From NCBI RefSeq assembly GCF_000149955.1, contig NC_030991.1:2041132-2105131 (forward strand): 64,000 bases of DNA. Direction: 5' to 3'. The position numbers and the translations under genes are program-made. This DNA comes from Fusarium oxysporum f. sp. lycopersici 4287 (Eukaryota; Ascomycota; Sordariomycetes; Hypocreales; Nectriaceae). Numbering within the stretch: position 1 is the first letter of the stretch; the number at the start of each line of letters is the position of its first letter. The notes under the pieces were generated by a model. That model worked only from the letters and a program-made list of their open reading frames with translations, was not told the DNA's origin and made no database searches. This document shows, one piece after another, positions 21,260 through 31,253 of this stretch.

Positions 21260-21355
21260 CATTATCTCTTTGAGCGGCACAAGGCATCCACGATGTCACG
21301 ACAGGGGTGAGGGGCCAATCAAAATGGCCATGACGGCTGGTACCTCCACCCACAC

Positions 21356-23460
21356 CTAAATTAGCGTGTGATAGAAGTACCAACAGTCAGCATTGTTACA
21401 AATCGCTACATCACACACTTTGCATCCGTACCTAGTCTGTGGACCTCGCGCATTTCCTGATATAGGCTGTAGATAGCCTCCTTTTTCCTTCCTTTTTTTC
21501 GAGGGTCGGGTCTGCCCTTGCCGAAAGCCCTTACAAGCTAGGCACGAGGAAGACCTATCTCTTCCTCGATAGACATGATTGATATCTCTTTGTAGGTGAT
21601 TTTGCCGGGCTTCTTGATCGTCGATGTCTTCCTCTTTCCCTGTGCAGTCTCTCTTCCTAGTGTGACCTTCAGCAGCGTATCTATTGAAAATAGCGTTGTA
21701 AATGCATTCCTTCCAAGCTTGAAGCGTGGTATAGGGCTTCCAACGAGGCTGCCGTGTTTTCTTCTGTAAAATGAAGCTATTCGCAAGTACGACTTCAAGG
21801 AGGAAAGACCAAAGCAACGCCTGCCAAGGACCGCGCCGGAATCGGTGCTGATACGTTGTATAAGACCGTATCTGATCGCCGCGGTCAACGTGGTTCATTT
21901 CATCATTATACTGAGCGGCAACAGTAGGGATAGGGATTATCTTGAAGCTATCACCATTGAAGACCTGCTGCAGGCGTTGTGACTCTGCCTTCGTGCCTCT
22001 TTTGGTGGGCTTTTTCCTCTTTTTTAGTGTGCGCTCGTGAGGGGCTCCGCTGAGCACAGTTGAAAGGAAGAGCACGATGCCGCTATCTTTCCAAGCGATT
22101 TGGATGACCTAGGGCGAAAGGAAAAGGACAAAATTAGTAAGGGAAATACAGGTAAAGCTGTCCATACCTGTTTATCTTGCGTCGGGATCAAATATACCTC
22201 ATTATACTGCAAAGCTGTGCCATCAGGAGCTTTTCCGGTCTCTTTTATATGCTTCATCTCGGTGGTGATGCCGCAGTTAGGGCNNNNNNNNNNNNNNNNN
22301 NNNNNNNNNNNNNNNNNNNNNNNNNNNNNNNNNNNNNNNNNNNNNNNNNNNNNNNNNNNNNNNNNNNNNNNNNNNNNNNNNNNNNNNNNNNNNNNNNNNN
22401 NNNNNNNNNNNNNNNNNNNNNNNNNNNNNNNNNNNNNNNNNNNNNNNNNNNNNNNNNNNNNNNNNNNNNNNNNNNNNNNNNNNNNNNNNNNNNNNNNNNN
22501 NNNNNNNNNNNNNNNNNNATCCGTGAAGACGTGATGTGTCTGCGTTGACAGCATTTTTAGTAGGTGAACCACGACGCTTTGTGTATTGTTGAGAGGAATC
22601 TCGGTCCGTAGCCTTCCCTTCTTGCCGTACGGCGTTGGTGTAGGTAGCTCGACTATAACAGCCTTGTATGGTGATGCCTTCACGTGCCAAAGCCACTGCA
22701 GAAAGAAGCCCTGTTGGGCGATAACCCAGACTTTGAACCCCACGGGCGTAGGTTTATTCTTGACGACTGTTGTCTCTTTTGATCTGCCTGTAAAAGGGAT
22801 CATACACTAATCTACAGTGAGGTTAGTCCCTGGAGGATAGAGCTCGATAGACACCCTTTGTATGTGATTAGACCACTCTTCAGCCGCTTGGAAGGTCTTT
22901 GGAAGGTCGCTCTCATCCCTCACATCGAGCTTGGTGTAGTCAAAAGTGCGGAAATACCTCGTGATCAGCTCGAACTTCCGTAACGGCATGAACTTGATGA
23001 TTGAGTGAAGAGGTCGCTGATCTCCTAGGCTAGGGGACTTCCAATGGTCTTTGATCGATATTTCCTTATGAATTCCTAGGTAAATAAAGACCCCAAGCCA
23101 TACATAAGCTGTTGCAGTGGAGATGCCTTCCCACTTGAGAATGCGAGACCGTTTGGAAAGGGGGGTATTCCAGTTATCAATAACGGCATTTTCGAGTAAG
23201 TAAGCGACCCAGCTATTGGTGTATTTAATCCATGACTGTACAAGGGAAATAGGTACAAAACGCTGGAATAATTCAAGTGGTTCCTTGGGTAGAGGGTTAA
23301 TCTTGAAATCACGATATTCTAGGTTGAAAGGTTGAAAATCATCACCGCGGCCCTCTTCGGGCGGAAAATCAGGCACGCCGGTGGGGTCATTAGCTGCCCT
23401 CAAAGGCGGGGTATTAAAGCTGTGATCATCTATATAATCAGGTATCTTTTGGGAGCTCAT
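21356..23460 (-). pseudogene. piggyBac-like transposase with one in-frame stop and an assembly gap
   Basis: Reading leftwards from ATG 23460, the N-terminal part has typical PGBD/DDE_Tnp_1_7 text (LFQRFVPISLVQSWIKYTNS, FIYLGIHKEISIKDHW). It reaches the first catalytic Asp at LTVD and is stopped by TAG immediately after it, where the family has Glu (DE). The frame resumes at CMIPFTGRSKETTVVKNKPT. After the gap it reads PNCGITTEMKHIKETGKAPD. A likely 59-nt intron (22109-22167, GTATGG..CCCTAG, with a TACTAAT-like branch) joins it to VIQIAWKDSGIVLFLSTVLS, then the third-Asp region (NDEMNHVDRGDQIRSYTTYQ) and the Cys-rich C-terminal zinc region (YGCKVCDVAICNNADCW). The TAG blocks a full-length product, so this copy is probably not autonomous. 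Confidence 0.8.
22284..22518. other. Assembly gap (235 N)
   Basis: A run of 235 N lies within the piggyBac-like transposase, covering part of the DDE domain. The size may be a real estimate. The state of the second catalytic Asp cannot be judged. Confidence 0.97.
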
Positions 23461-23637
23461 CGTTTTAATTAAGACGTGTTAGGGTTAATTTATATGATGA
23501 TTTTGATGATTTTGGCTGTGTTGAATGAAGAAGCTGTCTGACGAGAACTTCACGTACCCCGCAGGTACTAGCGTTGTTAGTAAGCAAGGTGGGGCGAGTG
23601 ACCCCGTGGATGCCTTGTGCCGCTCAAAGAGATAATG

Positions 23638-24072
23638 TTACGACCCCAGCGGTTCCATCACGTGTACTCCACATTTTCCTCCAATCAAGCATATGCCCCA
23701 CAAAACGGATCAGTGCCAAGACTCCACGATCATGGATGATCCGACACGATCAGTACTGATCCACTACGATCACCACTGATCCCGCGACAACCTCACTGAT
23801 CACTATTGGCATCCACTAGTATATAGACCACATTCATTAGCACTTTCATAGAACTTAGCTCACCAGCTATCAATAAGACTTCTTTACATCGATAAGCCTA
23901 ATAAGCATTACTTGATCATTAAGAGACGTGACAACCAACCCGCTCAGTATAACGCCCTACGCAATCTGCAAACATAAACCTAGTACGGACTAGTTTCCCT
24001 GTTTGAAACCCACAACCGTCACATATAAGAAGGAGAATAAGCAGAAACTGTTATAAATCTCTTATAAGTATA
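23638..24072. other. Interval with tandem GATC-containing words
   Basis: Around 23700-23790 there is a loose repeat of short units such as GATCAGTACTGATCCAC and GATCACCACTGATCCC. Otherwise nothing is recognised. Confidence 0.4.
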
Positions 24073-24261
24073 ACGTGGTTGATAAGCGAGTGTCCCAGAC
24101 AAGCGAGTGACCCAGTCTTATTTCTATCTTAAATCCAGGGTTTAAAAAATTCTTTAAAAGTTTAAACTAAGCTTAAAATAGCTATAATTTTAATAGCTTA
24201 TATGTAAGTCTTAAAATGAGCTATAGTAATTTTTCTAGATTTTTAAAAAAAATTACCTATA

Positions 24262-26087
24262 ACGTACATGATAAGCGAAACCAACAAAAATCTCAACCTT
24301 CTTAAGATAGATTGTAATAAAAACATAACAAATCATCAGATCAATTGAAATTAACTACTATACTCATCTCCAGAGGCGTGAATACCCTCCTGACAGGTTC
24401 TTGCATTATGCCCAGTCTTACTGCAAGTCCCGCAACGCCGAACCCTCGGTTACGCCGAACTTCCTTGACCACTACTTCTCGATGATTCAGCTATTACCTG
24501 TATATCTACATCCATCTGATCAATTAGATCCTGACCTTCCTGTATAGTCATACTCCCTCTATTCAGTAGGCGGGTTCTTTTTGCCCTGCGCCGCCGGCTA
24601 AGTATCTCATTTGCCTGTCGAAGATCTCGGTTCTCAGCTGCAAGTAAGGCAACCTTGTGCATAACTGCCTTAGTTCCTTTCTCAAGAGATCTCAAAGCTT
24701 CAAGAATTGACTCTGGGGAGCTACTGTGATATCTTCTGATTCGTCTCTGTAGGTATTCAGACTGGGATCCAGCCTCAAGAGCTGTTCTTGGGGTCCTTGA
24801 AGTCCAAGATTGAGCTTGTTGGGCCTCCTCCTCAACAGGCGTTGGAGTCCGTAGCTGCACATCTAGCTTTGAGATTACAACTTCTGGGTCAAAAGGAGCA
24901 AGGCCAGCTTCTCTAAAAACCCCCTTGATATTTGCCTCAGTCATAGTCAATTAAAAGGCGGCGTAAAAGGCCGGGAAGAACTCGGTCTTGGAAATGTGGG
25001 TTATAGACCTTCTAATCAGATGCTCTATTTCTCGGCCATATGCCTTTTTTAGCAGCCCAAAGCACCCAACATCAAGGGGCTGAAGGAGGTGGGAAGAACA
25101 AGGTGGCATACAGAGCGTGATGATATTATTCTCCTCACAATATATCTGGAAATCGGCGGACTGATGACTTTCATGGCCATCGAGGATCAGAAGACGATAG
25201 GGACCAGTTGATCGGTTAGTTATACATCGATCAAAGTGCTTTAGCCACTCGAGGCCTGTCTCATTATCTGTCCAGCCATTTAAGGTCGTAGCGATAGCCC
25301 AAGAGGCCGGGAGGTTGCTTTCTTGGTACCAATTGGCAAGGTGATATTGGCCTGCAACCACGATAAGTGGATCAATCGCCTGACCTTCTGCATTAATCGC
25401 TTGGATTGCTGTAACCTATTCCCGGTTTCCAGGTTGGACTGATTTTGGCTGTCCACGCCTTTCCGAGCTAGTAATAACTATAGCGCTTAATATCACGCCC
25501 ACCATAAAGCCGGTCTCATCAAAGTTCCAGATATCATCTAATCGGATACTATACTTCGCGATTGTATTCTATACGAGCCTAAACCAATTGCGAATAGCAA
25601 TTAGTTCTTCGCATTTGGCCCTCTGATAGTCATACCTGCTCTGAAAACGCGTCTTAAGCTCTGGTTGCCGTTTGATAAAATTGATAGCCCAGCGCTTGCC
25701 AACTGGTGATGCATCGCGGTCAGCAAGCAGTCGATTCGCCATTTCTTCAACATCGCAAAGCCGGGAAGGAAATCCTCGCGAATCTAGGTCAAGGATATAC
25801 TGGACTATAACCTGTTCCTCTAGATCACTCAGTTTCCGTGAGTTCGGGATACAATCGCTGCGAGCTTGTCTGCCCTGAGATCGGTGGTGGAGGGTCTGGA
25901 AGTAGACGTCATAGATAAATGCAGCTCGTCGCAGGCTTAATTTTAGGTCTGCCTGATAGGCCTGAAGTGCAAGAATAATTTGAGACTCTTTATTAGATCG
26001 AGATATATTATTTAATTGAGAATCAATTGATCAGATGGTTAGACGTAAGGTTGAGGGATTTTTGTCTCGCTCGCTTATCACGTACGT
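24262..26087 (-). mobile_element. Fot/pogo-like transposon, copy A (nested, RIP-damaged)
   Basis: The ends read ACGTAC(A/G)TGATAAGCGA from 24262 and in inverted form ending at 26087, each adjacent to TA. The length is 1826 bp. It lies inside the older AT-rich element and carries a dead copy of the same transposase that is intact in copy B at 29341-31201. Confidence 0.85.
24377..25990 (-). pseudogene. Fot-like transposase, copy A, several nonsense mutations
   Basis: Aligned by eye with copy B, this is a full-length transposase with Psq/CENP-B-type helix-turn-helix domains, the first Asp in WNFDETGFMVG, the second in RLLILDGHESH, the third in LLQPLDVGCFG, and a C-terminal CCHC knuckle (CGTCSKTGHNARTC). 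Stops appear where copy B has sense codons: TGG-to-TAG after GNRE near 25420, CAA-to-TAA after AFYAAF near 24950, and TAA in place of CGA near 24455. All are C-to-T or G-to-A changes, as RIP would produce. No functional protein is expected. Confidence 0.85.
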
Positions 26088-26262
26088 TAAAAGTCTTTAA
26101 AAAATACTATTTAATAAAGTTATTTATACTATTATAAGAAATATTTTTATTAGATTTTTAGCTATTTTATTTGGGAAGTAAATAACTATAGGGTAGGCTG
26201 TTTTTAAGTGCATAGTATACTGGGTCACTCGCTTGTCTGGGTTACTTGCTTATTAACCACGT

Positions 26263-26895
26263 TAACCTATCTTAGATCTTTTAAAGATATTAGCCAGGCA
26301 GGTTTAAGATTAAATAGTAAATACAATCTCTATTTATATATATATAAGGAGTTGAGTAGAGGCTAGATATGACTTAACTTAAGTAATTTAAAGTACTTAA
26401 AATAAAGGCTAAGGAGAAAGTAACTATTAATATAACTAATTAACTAGTTAGAGGATGGTTGAAAATCTTTCTATTTATTCTAGTGTTAATAAAAGCCTTA
26501 CTGGCTTTATTTATAAAAATAAATCCTCTGGTGTTAATAGAGTCTTGGTGGCTAGGAAATAAACGCCTAAATCTAAGTTTGAAAAGTACTAATTCCTTCT
26601 TATTATAAATAGCTAGATAAAGCTGCTTTCTATCCTTGCTATAGACCTTGGCGATAAATAATTTTAAGAAAGGCGTATCCTTAATGGTAGTCCTACTTAG
26701 TGCATCCTTGGAAGGTCTATAAATGGTGGCATTGGCCAAGTTCCTCTGTCCACCTGTGAGAGTCTCTCAGCTGTGCTTGCGTAGGTATCCGCTGCAACCT
26801 TTCATGGATGCTACAAACTCATAATGCGCCTTAGATCAGCGGCTCAATAAAATCTCTCTGGACAAAGCCCTAAGTAATATCAGTAATTAAATCTT
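26263..26895. other. AT-rich interval
   Basis: A strongly AT-rich stretch with an open minus-strand frame at 26440-26739 (Lys/Ile/Phe-rich, no known family), which is what biased composition alone would give. It becomes ordinary near 26740, where the 3' flank of the next gene begins. Confidence 0.4.
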
Positions 26896-27785
26896 TTATT
26901 GAAAGCAAGAACTAGCACCTGAGAACTCACCACTTCCGTCATCCTCGCTTACTCTGGTATGTTCATCTCCCCTAAAAGCGAGATATAAGACACAGACAAA
27001 CTGTCCAAGAGCTATAACAAGCGGCAATAACTGGCCAACAGATCGAAGAGTTGAGATGCTGGATACGTCGTGGATATGATTCCAGGAAATTGTGAGTTCA
27101 GTTGATACGATTGATATTGCCAATAGAACGATAGTAGAAGAGCCTTTGACTAATTTGATCCACTTAGATTCCGAGGCTCCTGAATCTGATTCAATGGGGT
27201 CTGGCGGTATGAGAGCTAAATAAGGATATTAGATATCTCGGCTCTTGCGAATAAATACATAACACAGTTGTTAGGCATTAACATACCAAAAATCAGATAA
27301 AGAATTAGGTAAACAATATAACCGACCTTCATGGCGGTGCGAAACCAGCCGTATAAATCGACCTTGGCGAAAACGAAGACGTAATCTTGGGCGCATCCTG
27401 AAGACGGCAGAACATCAAGTCCCGACCAAGAAAACCACAACCAATAGCTAATCGCCGCTACTACGGTGAGTTTACTGCGTACCTGGAATTTGGTGCTGTG
27501 CCAATTGCTCAAGAGGATAATAACGCCAGCATAGGCCGAGCCAATGAGAACAGGGAATATACCCAACTCGACGCCGCGGATCTCTCGTGAACTTGAGAGC
27601 TTGAGGATGATGATCCACGAGGAGACGAACAGGGAGAGATTGGTGTTGGCGAAGAAGCTGTAATACATAGACTGGGGAATAAATGTAGCTACTAGTGCCA
27701 TTGTAAGTAATTGGATATAGAGACTTAGACGGATGCCAAGACCGTAGAGGTCTGGATTGCCATTAAAGCCGCAGTTGTCGGCCAT
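26896..27785 (-). CDS. Multispan membrane protein of the GNPDLYG family, paralogue 1
   Basis: Two exons, 27785-27287 and 27215-26896, are joined across a 71-nt intron (27216-27286, GTATGT..TTTAG). They encode 272 residues, almost the same length as the neighbouring paralogue (273). The N-terminus carries the shared signature GNPDLYGLGIRLSLYIQ after a short leader with Cys. About six or seven hydrophobic segments follow (for example LLTMALVATFIPQ, LGIFPVLIGSAYAGVIILL, VGYIVYLILYLIFG, STIVLLAISIV, QLLPLVIALGQFVCVLYLAF), and a short hydrophilic tail. The shared WFSWSGLD and GQLLPL motifs support the splice. This is a fungal family that I recognise by pattern only, with no known function. Start sites of the two paralogues lie 574 bp apart and diverge, so they may share a promoter. 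Confidence 0.75.
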
Positions 27786-28359
27786 GTTATTGCAGAACGA
27801 TAGAGATATCGCTTATAAGTCTTTCAATGGAGCAAACAGTGGAAACAAGATAAAAGCCTTTTATTATAGAGCGCGGTTCTCGCCTATGCCTTTTTGACAA
27901 CACCAGTTCATTATCCAAATGCATGTCACACCACCAGGGCTTGACGGTCACAAGGCTGTGAAAATGACCTTTTCGAGCTGAACATTGGTGGCTGAAAATC
28001 GGCCTACTATGCCAGCCACTTTACCCATTCCGACCAGCGGATCATAAGATTAGTGACAGTAGCAACAACGAAGTAGCACGCAATAAACCAGTAGTCACAT
28101 ATTAAGTAAGGCAATGTTTCATTAGCATTTGATTTAAATCAATAGTGTCAGCCACAGTTTAATGCTGAACACAGGAGTCGGATGACTTTTCATGAGGTGA
28201 TTATGAGGCAAATCGTAACACTGGCTGCTGTGTCAGTGCGCTGCCGTCAGAAGAGGTATAAATTAATTGTTTTCTGCCGCCTCAAAGAAAATTAATAAGC
28301 ATCCAGCGTTACATAAACTATCTCCAAACTACTTAAGCATAAATAACGCAACCCAAACA

Positions 28360-29181
28360 ATGATCAACTCTACCAGCGCCACTGGTGAGAAATCTATTTG
28401 CCCATTTGCAGGCAACCCAGACCTGTACGGCATTGGCATCCGGATCGGCTTCTACCTGCAGTGGATCTCCACCCTGCTCGCAACTCTCTTCGCACCATGG
28501 GAAGAAGACATCCTGCGCATACTCAACCTCTTGGTCCAACTGGCCATGTTCTTAGGTCTCGTATTCCTCACACAGGACGGCGAGATCCACGCGATTGAGC
28601 CAGTCATCACGCTTTGGCTGTCATTCGGAGCGCTTTCTAGCCTATCCGGCAATGGAATCAACCCGCTTGGTAGATTTTCTGGCTTTTTCAGAGTTCTGGT
28701 GTACTCTGGCTTCGCAGGTTATGCGTGCCGGCTATGGTTTTCAGGCCTCGACGACATGCTTGAAGCTGAGAAGGGCTGCAGGATTGTGGCATTCTTTGGA
28801 GGTGTGACCATTGAAGGGTCGTTTCGAAAGTACAACAAAGTGGCGGCGTTTATCGGTGCTGCCATTTGTGCCACATTCGCAATCGCAAGTGTGTTCAAGA
28901 TTTCAAACGCTTTCAAAAACGCAACATATCGCAAGAGGTACAACGTGGAAATCGTCTTCCTTCTCTTCTCCTTTACAATTATAATATTGTCGATATCTGT
29001 GGTGGAATGGCTGGTGAGGGCAAATGGAATTACCAGTATTTGGGAAATAACAGCTGTTGGCCAGTTACTTCCCTTACTATCAGGTATATTTGGGCTTCTA
29101 GAGGTATTATATGGCATATATACTAAGAGGCTATGGGAGGTTTCGCGGTGCTGGGTTCTGTTAAATCACCATCTCACCTGA
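28360..29181 (+). CDS. Multispan membrane protein of the GNPDLYG family, paralogue 2
   Basis: This intronless 273-residue protein starts at ATG 28360 (MINSTSATGEKSICPFAGNP). The open frame reaches 28267, but the paralogue has a short leader, which favours this Met. It has the signature GNPDLYGIGIRIGFYLQWIS and then several transmembrane segments (ILNLLVQLAMFLGLVFL, VAAFIGAAICATFAIASVF, VEIVFLLFSFTIIILSISVV, QLLPLLSGIFGLLEVLYGIY). A Cys-containing loop precedes the central helix pair (EAEKGCRIVAFFGG). It is divergently paired with paralogue 1. One member has lost, or the other gained, an intron. It could be a transporter, channel or receptor; nothing in the sequence decides. Confidence 0.75.
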   Translation: MINSTSATGEKSICPFAGNPDLYGIGIRIGFYLQWISTLLATLFAPWEEDILRILNLLVQLAMFLGLVFLTQDGEIHAIEPVITLWLSFGALSSLSGNGINPLGRFSGFFRVLVYSGFAGYACRLWFSGLDDMLEAEKGCRIVAFFGGVTIEGSFRKYNKVAAFIGAAICATFAIASVFKISNAFKNATYRKRYNVEIVFLLFSFTIIILSISVVEWLVRANGITSIWEITAVGQLLPLLSGIFGLLEVLYGIYTKRLWEVSRCWVLLNHHLT

Positions 29182-29340
29182 TAATAATATATTATTATAA
29201 GTAATAATAGCCCAATCGACCAAGTAGGGATAATATATAATATCTTTATTTTATTACTTTAGCAAAGTAATAACTAATAAATAAAATCCAGGTAAGTTAT
29301 TCTAATAATAGCTATAAAAGTATTAATAATAAACTCTCTA

Positions 29341-31201
29341 ACGTGTATGATAAGCAAGTGGGCCATCCAAGTAAGTGGGCCACTTCTTGTATACCCTTAA
29401 GGTAAAAACTAAAATAAAAACACCACAAGCTATCTAATTAATTAGAACTACTCGCTATACTCTCCTCTAGACGTCTCAATCACTACCTGACAGGTCCTTG
29501 CATTATGCCCAGTCTTTCCGCATACACCACAGCGCCGAACGCCCGGTCGCGCCGACCTTTCTTGACCACTACTTCTCGACGATTCGGCCACTACCTGCGC
29601 ATCTACATCCATCTGATCAACTACTTGCCTTGATTCCCCTGCAGTCATCACCCCTCCTTTCTGTAATCGAGTTCTTTTTGCCCTTCGGCGTCGACTAAGT
29701 ATCTCATTTGCTTGTTCAAGGTCATTCATCCTAGCCTCTACTAAGGCTAGCTTATGCATGACTGTGCTTGTTCCCTTCTCAAAACACTTCACAGCTTGAA
29801 TAAGTGACTCTGGAGAGCTGCTATGATGTCTTCTGATTCGTTTCTGTAAGTAAGCAGATTGAGATTGGACCTCAAGAACTGTCTTTGGGGTCTTTGAAAC
29901 CCATGGGGTTAAGGGTTCAGCAACCTCCTCGGAAGGCGTTGGAGTCCGCAGCTTCATATCAAGCTTTGAGATCACGCTTTCCGGGTTAAAAGGAGCAAGC
30001 CCAGCTCCTCTAAAACCCCCTTTGATATTTTTTTCGGTTATAGTGGCTTGGAAGGCGGCGTGGAAGGCGGGAAAGAACTCAGTCTTCGAAATATAGGTTA
30101 TAGAGCATCTGATCAGATGCTCTATTTCTCGACCATATGCCTTCTTTAGTGGCCCAAAGCACCCGATATCAAGAGGCTGAAGTAGATGAGACGCATGAGC
30201 CGGAATACAGAGCGTGATGATATTATTCTCCTGGCAATATTTCTCAAAAGCGACGGAGTGGTGACTTTCGTGGCCATCAAGGATCAGAAGACGATAAGAA
30301 CCAACTGATCGGTCAGTTGTGCATCGGTTGAAGTGCTTTAGCCACTCAAGACCTAGTTCATTGTTTGTCCAGCCATTTTGGCTCGTTGCAATAACCCAGC
30401 CGTTTGGGAGGGTAGGTTCTTCATGCCAGTTGGCAAGGTGATATTGGCCCGCTCCAATGATAAACGGCTCGATCGCCCAGCCTTCCGCATTAATCGCTTG
30501 AATGACTGTAATCCATTCACGATTCCCAGGCTGCACTGATTTTGGTCTTCCAAGCCTTTCTGAACCTGTGACGACCATGCCGCTTGAGATAACACCCATC
30601 ATAAAGCCAGTCTCATCAAAGTTCCAGATATCCTCTGATTGGATACCATACTTCGCGATTGTGTTCTGTACGAGCTTAAACCAGTTTCGAATAATAGTTG
30701 GATCTTCGCATTTGGCCCTCTGGTAGTCATATTTACGAAAGAAATGCGTCTTGAGCTCTGGTTGTCGTTTAACGAAGTTATGAGCCCAGCGCTTGCCAAC
30801 GGGTGGTGCCTTGCGGTCAGCGAGGAGAGAATTGGCCATTTCTTCAATAAAAGAATGTCGCGGAGGAAACCCTCGCGAATCTAGGTCGAGAATAAAGTGA
30901 ACTACTATTTCTTCTTCTAGATTAGATAGTCTGCGTGATTTCTGGGTAGTATCGCGTCGTGATTGAATGCCATTCTGGCGGCGACGTAAGGTATTGCGAG
31001 GAACTTCATATGTATCTGCAGCGCGTCGGACACTTAGTTTGGGGTTATTTTGAAGGGCCTGAAGTGCAAGAAGCATTCTAGCCTCAGTAGAAGAGTTCGG
31101 CATGCTTGGTGGTTGAGAATTATCTGATTAGATAGAAATGTTGCAAGGTGAGGGATTTTTGGCCCACTTACTTGGATGGCCCACTTGCTTATCATGTACG
31201 T
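29341..31201 (-). mobile_element. Fot/pogo-like transposon, copy B (intact)
   Basis: The 1861-bp element has ends reading ACGT(GT/AC)ATGATAAGCAAG and matching for about 42 bp, including the internal GGGCCATCCAAGTAAGTGGG. It is flanked by TA on both sides (29339-29340; 31202-31203), the usual Tc1/mariner/pogo target. One uninterrupted transposase ORF lies on the minus strand. Among the three copies here it is the only one able to encode a full protein. Confidence 0.93.
29448..31103 (-). CDS. Fot/pogo-like transposase (intact)
   Basis: The 551-residue protein begins MPNSSTEARMLLALQALQNN. Domains in order: Psq-type helix-turn-helix (about 10-45, KLSVRRAADTYEVPRNTLRR); CENP-B/Tc5-type DNA-binding domain (about 60-115, EEMANSLLADRK and VGKRWAHNFVKRQPEL); DDE core with Asp at about 163 (NFDETGF), 276 (LILDGHESH) and 312 (LQPLDIGCF), giving DD35D spacing; a basic region (RRRRAKRTRLQ); and a C-terminal CCHC zinc knuckle (CGVCGKTGHNARTC). 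It would act in the nucleus to excise and insert the element at TA sites and could drive copies A and C, whose ends are similar. Confidence 0.93.
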   Translation of the reverse strand: MPNSSTEARMLLALQALQNNPKLSVRRAADTYEVPRNTLRRRQNGIQSRRDTTQKSRRLSNLEEEIVVHFILDLDSRGFPPRHSFIEEMANSLLADRKAPPVGKRWAHNFVKRQPELKTHFFRKYDYQRAKCEDPTIIRNWFKLVQNTIAKYGIQSEDIWNFDETGFMMGVISSGMVVTGSERLGRPKSVQPGNREWITVIQAINAEGWAIEPFIIGAGQYHLANWHEEPTLPNGWVIATSQNGWTNNELGLEWLKHFNRCTTDRSVGSYRLLILDGHESHHSVAFEKYCQENNIITLCIPAHASHLLQPLDIGCFGPLKKAYGREIEHLIRCSITYISKTEFFPAFHAAFQATITEKNIKGGFRGAGLAPFNPESVISKLDMKLRTPTPSEEVAEPLTPWVSKTPKTVLEVQSQSAYLQKRIRRHHSSSPESLIQAVKCFEKGTSTVMHKLALVEARMNDLEQANEILSRRRRAKRTRLQKGGVMTAGESRQVVDQMDVDAQVVAESSRSSGQERSARPGVRRCGVCGKTGHNARTCQVVIETSRGEYSE

Positions 31202-31253
31202 TAGCTAGATTCAAGACTTAGTAAAGTTAATTAATAAGATAACCTTTAGGCTA

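Larger units (their letters stand above)
21260..23637 (-). mobile_element. piggyBac-like DNA transposon (PGBD family)
   Basis: The left end from 21260 reads CATTATCTCTTTGAGCGGCA and the right end (about 23605-23637) is its inverted copy, identical over about 33 bp (to GGCATCCACG). The transposase lies on the minus strand between the ends. A TTAA duplication, usual for the superfamily, is not visible. Subterminal GACAGGGGTGAGGGGCCAATCA is also found in the miniature element at 414-675. A 235-base gap falls inside the coding region. Confidence 0.8.
24073..26262. mobile_element. AT-rich Fot/pogo-like element carrying a nested insertion
   Basis: The outer ends (24073 onwards; 26219-26262) are 44-bp inverted repeats beginning ACGTGGTT(G/A)ATAAGC(G/A)AG, each next to a TA target. 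Three of the four differences between the arms are G-to-A, in the RIP direction. Excluding the nested element at 24262-26087, the remaining body is only about 360 bp, very AT-rich and without coding capacity, so it is a miniature or heavily mutated remnant. Confidence 0.75.

Noticed and set aside
23700..23790. Short GATC-containing repeats as a CRISPR-like array
   Set aside because: Units are irregular, overlapping and not separated by unique spacers, and this is a eukaryotic genome.
26440..26739. Minus-strand Lys/Ile-rich ORF
   Set aside because: It lies in very AT-rich DNA, where long frames arise by composition; no motif supports it.
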